Part shown: positions 60,811 through 64,000 of the stretch, in pieces
How positions within the stretch are numbered: position 1 is the first letter of the stretch
Layout of the letters: the number at the start of each line of letters is the position of its first letter
Assembly (NCBI RefSeq): GCF_002218085.1
Contig: NZ_BDUC01000009.1
Span: 62,001-126,000 of the forward strand
Reading direction: 5' to 3'
Length of the DNA: 64,000 nt
DNA from: Tolypothrix sp. NIES-4075
GTDB taxonomy: Bacteria > Cyanobacteriota > Cyanobacteriia > Cyanobacteriales > Nostocaceae
Notes under the pieces: generated by a model
Database searches by the model: none
Seen by the model: the letters and a program-made list of their open reading frames with translations, nothing else
What the model was told of the DNA's origin: nothing
Made by a program: the position numbers and the translations under genes

Positions 60811-61797
60811 TTACCCCAAACCCAGTTCTCTTTTGAGCAAGTTAATCGATTTAGTACCAATGTAATTTTCGCTGCGAATCAGTTTAGGTGGACGAATAAT
60901 GTCCTCTTGAGCGGCTTGGACTGCGGCTTGGACTGCGGAAAAACTGACTTGATCGCTGCTAAAAATCACTTCGGCACGTTTAACGAGCGCTTGAAGTTTG
61001 TAGGCATCTTTTGGTTGAGAAGTCATCACGAGTAGTTCGTCTCCCCGAAAGCCGTGGATGATCACTTCTGTAGCGCGGAGAATGCCAGAACTGAGGCTGA
61101 CTATGCCCACACAGCTATCTTTTGGTAGGGTTCTCACCAAATTGATTTCTTTGGCGTAGTCGTAGATATCTAGGGGAATGACTCGTACACTTTTCGCTAG
61201 GGCGATCGCTTCGACTTCCGCGATAAAATACCGACTTGTAACCACAGTGGCAGAGGATGTTTGATCTAACACTGTAATTAAATCTTCCATCGCTACCAAC
61301 TGTACTGGTATTTTGAGGGATTGTTCTAATTCATACATCATTAACTCGCCAGCACCAATATCTTGAGATGGAGCCGCCACTAATACCCGCGCACTACAAC
61401 GCAAGCGCCAGTCAATTTCTGCCAAGAAAATCTCACGAGCTTGATTGAGCGAACAGCCTTGAGAAAGCAGTTCATCCATTGCTAGTTGGACAACTTTGTA
61501 TGCTTCGGGATGTTGCTTGAGAATTGGCGATTTCAGCCGACTTCCGCCTTCATGACCTTGAGCGCGGACGTAAATTCCGGAACCAGCGAGACTTTCGACA
61601 AATCCCTCTTCTTCTAACTGGCGGTAAACTTTGCTGATCGTATTACGATGTAACCCCGTCTGCATCGCCAGCGCTCGCGTGCTTGGCAATTTGTACCCAG
61701 GTGGATATTGCCGGGAAGCGATCGCAAACCGGATTTGATTAAACAGCTGGGTTGATGCGGGAATTTCACTGTCTGGCTGAATACGGAATTGAATCAT
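60811..61797 (-). CDS. GntR-family transcriptional regulator
   Basis: 328 residues from the ATG at 61797, which has GGAGG seven bases upstream; a TTG at 61803 is also in frame. The N-terminal winged helix (about 10-75: QLFNQIRFAIASRQYPPGYK, LPSTRALAMQTGLHRNTISK, YRQLEEEGFVES) is the GntR HTH. The C-terminal 230 residues are not the FCD, UTRA or aminotransferase-type effector domain but a Rossmann-like region with VLVAAPSQDIGAGELMMYEL and KIPVQLVAMEDL, conserved in cyanobacteria as far as I recall. Effector and targets are unknown. Confidence 0.85.
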   Translation of the reverse strand: MIQFRIQPDSEIPASTQLFNQIRFAIASRQYPPGYKLPSTRALAMQTGLHRNTISKVYRQLEEEGFVESLAGSGIYVRAQGHEGGSRLKSPILKQHPEAYKVVQLAMDELLSQGCSLNQAREIFLAEIDWRLRCSARVLVAAPSQDIGAGELMMYELEQSLKIPVQLVAMEDLITVLDQTSSATVVTSRYFIAEVEAIALAKSVRVIPLDIYDYAKEINLVRTLPKDSCVGIVSLSSGILRATEVIIHGFRGDELLVMTSQPKDAYKLQALVKRAEVIFSSDQVSFSAVQAAVQAAQEDIIRPPKLIRSENYIGTKSINLLKRELGLG

Positions 61798-62248
61798 CAC
61801 CAAACCTCCTTCATGTGCTAGTAGTGGTATGCGACCAGCTGCATATGCTACTTGTCAAATATTTTATTCATACATCGAATTGATAGGCGTGGAAATTTCT
61901 TATGCAGTCAATAATTCCTAATTGCTAATTTGATTTGAACTTAAGACTGGTGAGGCAGCGGGCACAATTTCATTGAGCGTTTCCCTCTTTTGTCGCAGAC
62001 GCTACCCGAACGTGCCGGTTCTGGCGAATCCGAAGGGGGAATGGGAACTGGGTACTGGGCAAGAAAATTATTCTTTATTTCTCATTTTTAATCCTTAATC
62101 AAGCGTCCAAGCTCGCATTGCGTCCCCAGTCGTAGCCAAAAGAAGTGCGTTCGAGATCCTAGAATCCGAAGAAAGCGACTTGTTGAGATGAAGTTGAGAT
62201 CCTGGCATAGTTATATCTGATAATTACAAAGCATGAGTAAAAATAATT
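61798..62248. other. Intergenic region with repeats
   Basis: No gene. 61950-62045 is a GC-rich dispersed element (ggtgaggcagcgggcac, ctacccgaacgtgccggttc); 62095-62200 contains a related fragment. Promoters for the two divergent genes should be included. Confidence 0.5.
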
Positions 62249-62995
62249 ATGACTCTTCAAGCAATCGATACCAAAACGGTTAAGCTTTCGCAAGACAATC
62301 TAGAAATACAAGCTTATATGGCACAGCCACAAGAACCCGGTTCCTACCCAGGTATTGTGGTATTGCAAGAAATTTTTGGTGTCAACGCCCATATTCGCGA
62401 AGTTACAGAACGTATTGCGAAAGAAGGATATGTAGCGATCGCCCCAGCAATTTTTCAACGTATCGCCCCAGGTTTTGAAACTGGCTACACTCCAGAAGAT
62501 ATTGAAACTGGCAGAAACTATGCGATGCAAACTAAAGCATCAGAGTTACTGAGCGATGTTCAAACGGCGATTGATTATCTCAAAAGCCTCCCCCAAGTAA
62601 AAAAAGATGGTATGGGGTGTATTGGCTTTTGCTTTGGCGGTCATGTAGCATATCTCACCTCTACTTTACCAGATATTAAAGCTACCGCTTCATTCTATGG
62701 TGCAGGCATTACCAGTCGCACACCAGGAGGCGGCGCTCCCACCCTCACCCTCACCCCAGAGATTAAAGGCACACTATACGCCTTTTTTGGCAAGGAAGAT
62801 GCCAGCATTCCTCAAGAGCAGGTAGATCAAATAGAGGCAGAGTTAGAAAAATATAAAATCGAGCATCGTGTGTTTCGCTACGATGGAGCTGACCACGGAT
62901 TTTTCTGTGACCATCGCGCCAGCTATAATCCTAAAGCTGCGGCTGATGCTTGGGAGCAGGTGAAACAACTGTTTGACAGCCAGCTGGCGGTGTAG
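62249..62995 (+). CDS. Dienelactone hydrolase family protein
   Basis: 248 residues. Alpha/beta hydrolase with a Cys nucleophile: GCIGFCFGGHVAY supplies Cys in G-x-C-x-G-G, GKEDASIP the Asp and GADHGFFCD the His, the triad of carboxymethylenebutenolidase. Early motif QEIFGVNAHIREVTERIAKE with the conserved Glu is also present. In cyanobacteria the natural substrate is unknown; the chlorocatechol pathway itself is not expected here. Length is normal and it stands alone before an S1 gene. Confidence 0.93.
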   Translation: MTLQAIDTKTVKLSQDNLEIQAYMAQPQEPGSYPGIVVLQEIFGVNAHIREVTERIAKEGYVAIAPAIFQRIAPGFETGYTPEDIETGRNYAMQTKASELLSDVQTAIDYLKSLPQVKKDGMGCIGFCFGGHVAYLTSTLPDIKATASFYGAGITSRTPGGGAPTLTLTPEIKGTLYAFFGKEDASIPQEQVDQIEAELEKYKIEHRVFRYDGADHGFFCDHRASYNPKAAADAWEQVKQLFDSQLAV

Positions 62996-63147
62996 AAAGA
63001 AACGCGAAGGTGCAATTAGCGATTCGCTCACCAAAGAACCGCTTGACTGGACGCATAACCACTACTAAGTTGTTAAGTGGACGTTGTTTGGCGGTTAATA
63101 AAACTCCAGTGGCATCAGCTCTATATAGCAATTTATCTTCAAAGATC

Positions 63148-64000
63148 ATGAATTCCGAAGCGAAACTTTCTCAAAAAGCCAACTCGTCGTTCACAATGGA
63201 CGATTTTGCCAAAGCACTGGAAAAACACGACTATCAGTTTCAAAAGGGACAGGTGGTACACGGTAAAGTGTTCCAACTTGACCATGATGGAGCATATGTC
63301 GATATTGGAGGCAAATCTTCCGCTTTTATCCCCCGCGATGAGGCTTCTTTGAGAGCAGTAACTAATTTGTCGGAGGTGTTGCCGCTACAAGAAGAACTGG
63401 AATTTATAATTATCCGAGAACAGGATGCAGAAGGTCAAGTTACCCTGTCTCGGAAACAGTTGGAAATTAAGCACATCTGGGAACGACTGGTGCAAATGCA
63501 GGAAAATAGCCAGACGGTACAAGTGCGGGTAATGGGCGTGAATAAAGGTGGTGTCACCGTTGATTTGCTAGGTTTGCGGGGATTTATTCCGCGATCGCAC
63601 TTGGTTGAGCGTGATAATTTAGAAGCTCTTAAAGGTCAAACTCTAACTACTGCCTTTTTAGAAATTGATCCCAATAATAATAAGCTCATACTTTCTCAGC
63701 GCTTGGCGACTCGTTCTGCCGGCTTCAGTATGTTGGCTAATGGTCAGTTGGTCGAAGGTAAAGTTACTGGTATCAAGCCTTTTGGCGTGTTTGTTGACTT
63801 GTCAGGTATTAGTGCCTTACTCCACATCAAGCAGGTGAGCCAGAAATTTATTGACAATCTAGAAAAAGTCTTTCAAGTCGGTCAGCAGGTTAAAGCTGTA
63901 ATTATTGACTTGGATGAAGGTAAAGGTCGCGTTGCTCTTTCTACCAGAGTTTTGGAAAACTTCCCAGGTGAAATTCTGGAGAATATGGACGAGGTAATGG
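63148..64000 (+). CDS. rpsA: Ribosomal protein S1 (S1-domain protein), 3' end missing
   Basis: The frame opens with ATG at 63148 (MNSEAKLSQKANSSFTMDDF) and is open to the window end, 284 codons with no stop. Three S1 RNA-binding modules are visible: about 30-105 (FQKGQVVHGKVFQLDHDGAY, VDIGGKSSAFIP), about 112-190 (QVRVMGVNKGGVTVDLLGLR, GFIPRSHL) and about 200-275 (GQLVEGKVTGIKPFGVFVDL, LLHIKQVS). Cyanobacterial S1 is shorter than the E. coli form, usually with three or four modules; this N-terminus suits the smaller rps1b-type paralogue. Function: mRNA binding at the 30S subunit. Confidence 0.92.
   Translation, partial: MNSEAKLSQKANSSFTMDDFAKALEKHDYQFQKGQVVHGKVFQLDHDGAYVDIGGKSSAFIPRDEASLRAVTNLSEVLPLQEELEFIIIREQDAEGQVTLSRKQLEIKHIWERLVQMQENSQTVQVRVMGVNKGGVTVDLLGLRGFIPRSHLVERDNLEALKGQTLTTAFLEIDPNNNKLILSQRLATRSAGFSMLANGQLVEGKVTGIKPFGVFVDLSGISALLHIKQVSQKFIDNLEKVFQVGQQVKAVIIDLDEGKGRVALSTRVLENFPGEILENMDEVM

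Noticed and set aside
1..64000. tRNA or rRNA genes
   Set aside because: Scanned the gaps for T-loop-like ttcgaatc words and acceptor-stem pairing by eye and found none; a covariance-model search would be needed to be certain.

Overview
The window is a piece of a cyanobacterial chromosome, most likely from a filamentous, heterocyst-type lineage (Nostocales). The evidence is the very frequent HIP1 octamer (GCGATCGC), a split RNA polymerase (rpoB, rpoC1, rpoC2), photosystem I PsaK, a Psb32-like TPM protein, a Mo-nitrogenase C-terminal-domain protein, the DapL route to lysine, and many short tandem repeats (heptamer/octamer runs between genes) of the kind known from heterocystous cyanobacteria. 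No rRNA, tRNA, CRISPR array or complete insertion sequence was seen.

Layout. 1-13.5 kb: a DUF948-like gene cut by the window edge, TPM/Psb32-like protein, precorrin-8X methylmutase, a nonsense-broken Uma2 gene, a Crp-family regulator, dapL, a large repeat protein, hslO, an SRPBCC-like protein, a frameshifted Uma2 remnant, a universal stress protein, hisD, rpsT and a TatD hydrolase. 14.5-24.6 kb: rpoB-rpoC1-rpoC2, with repeat-filled spacers and a strong terminator after rpoC2. 25-33.2 kb: a small orphan gene, a GIY-YIG-like protein, then a peptide-export cluster (HTH regulator, C39 peptidase-ABC exporter with an N-terminal cyclic-nucleotide-type domain, HlyD adaptor, PpiC-like protein). A 63-residue double-glycine leader peptide gene lies just downstream on the other strand and is a candidate cargo.

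34-44.2 kb: a membrane protein with a 57-bp coding repeat, dapB, psaK, a 21-bp minisatellite, sufE, an alpha/beta hydrolase without its nucleophile, then a zinc island: a COG0523 GTPase under a near-perfect Zur box, a WD40 protein, two small exported Cys-x-Cys-x2-Cys proteins and a ZnuA-type lipoprotein. A third member of the Cys-x-Cys-x2-Cys family sits 6 kb upstream, next to psaK. I know no name for this family and consider it the most promising undescribed item in the window. 45-52.8 kb: a pseudo-caspase (Tyr/Asn in place of the His/Cys dyad) sharing C-terminal repeats with the 679-residue protein at 5.5 kb, a Mo-nitrogenase C-terminal-domain protein, an anion permease, an orphan zinc-ribbon protein, and RNase J. 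53-64 kb: dapA, asd, tig-clpP-clpX, an alpha/beta hydrolase, a GntR regulator, a dienelactone hydrolase, and the start of a ribosomal protein S1 gene that runs off the end.

Functional threads. Asd, DapA, DapB and DapL together cover aspartyl phosphate to LL-diaminopimelate, although they are spread over 51 kb. Trigger factor, ClpP and ClpX form a protein-quality unit. The zinc genes form one regulatory neighbourhood. Intergenic DNA is crowded with repeats: GC-rich palindromic elements, AGACGCG palindromes, short tandem repeats and one MITE-like element. A repeat of the intergenic type has also entered rpoC2 in frame. All assignments are from reading the sequence; no database search was possible.
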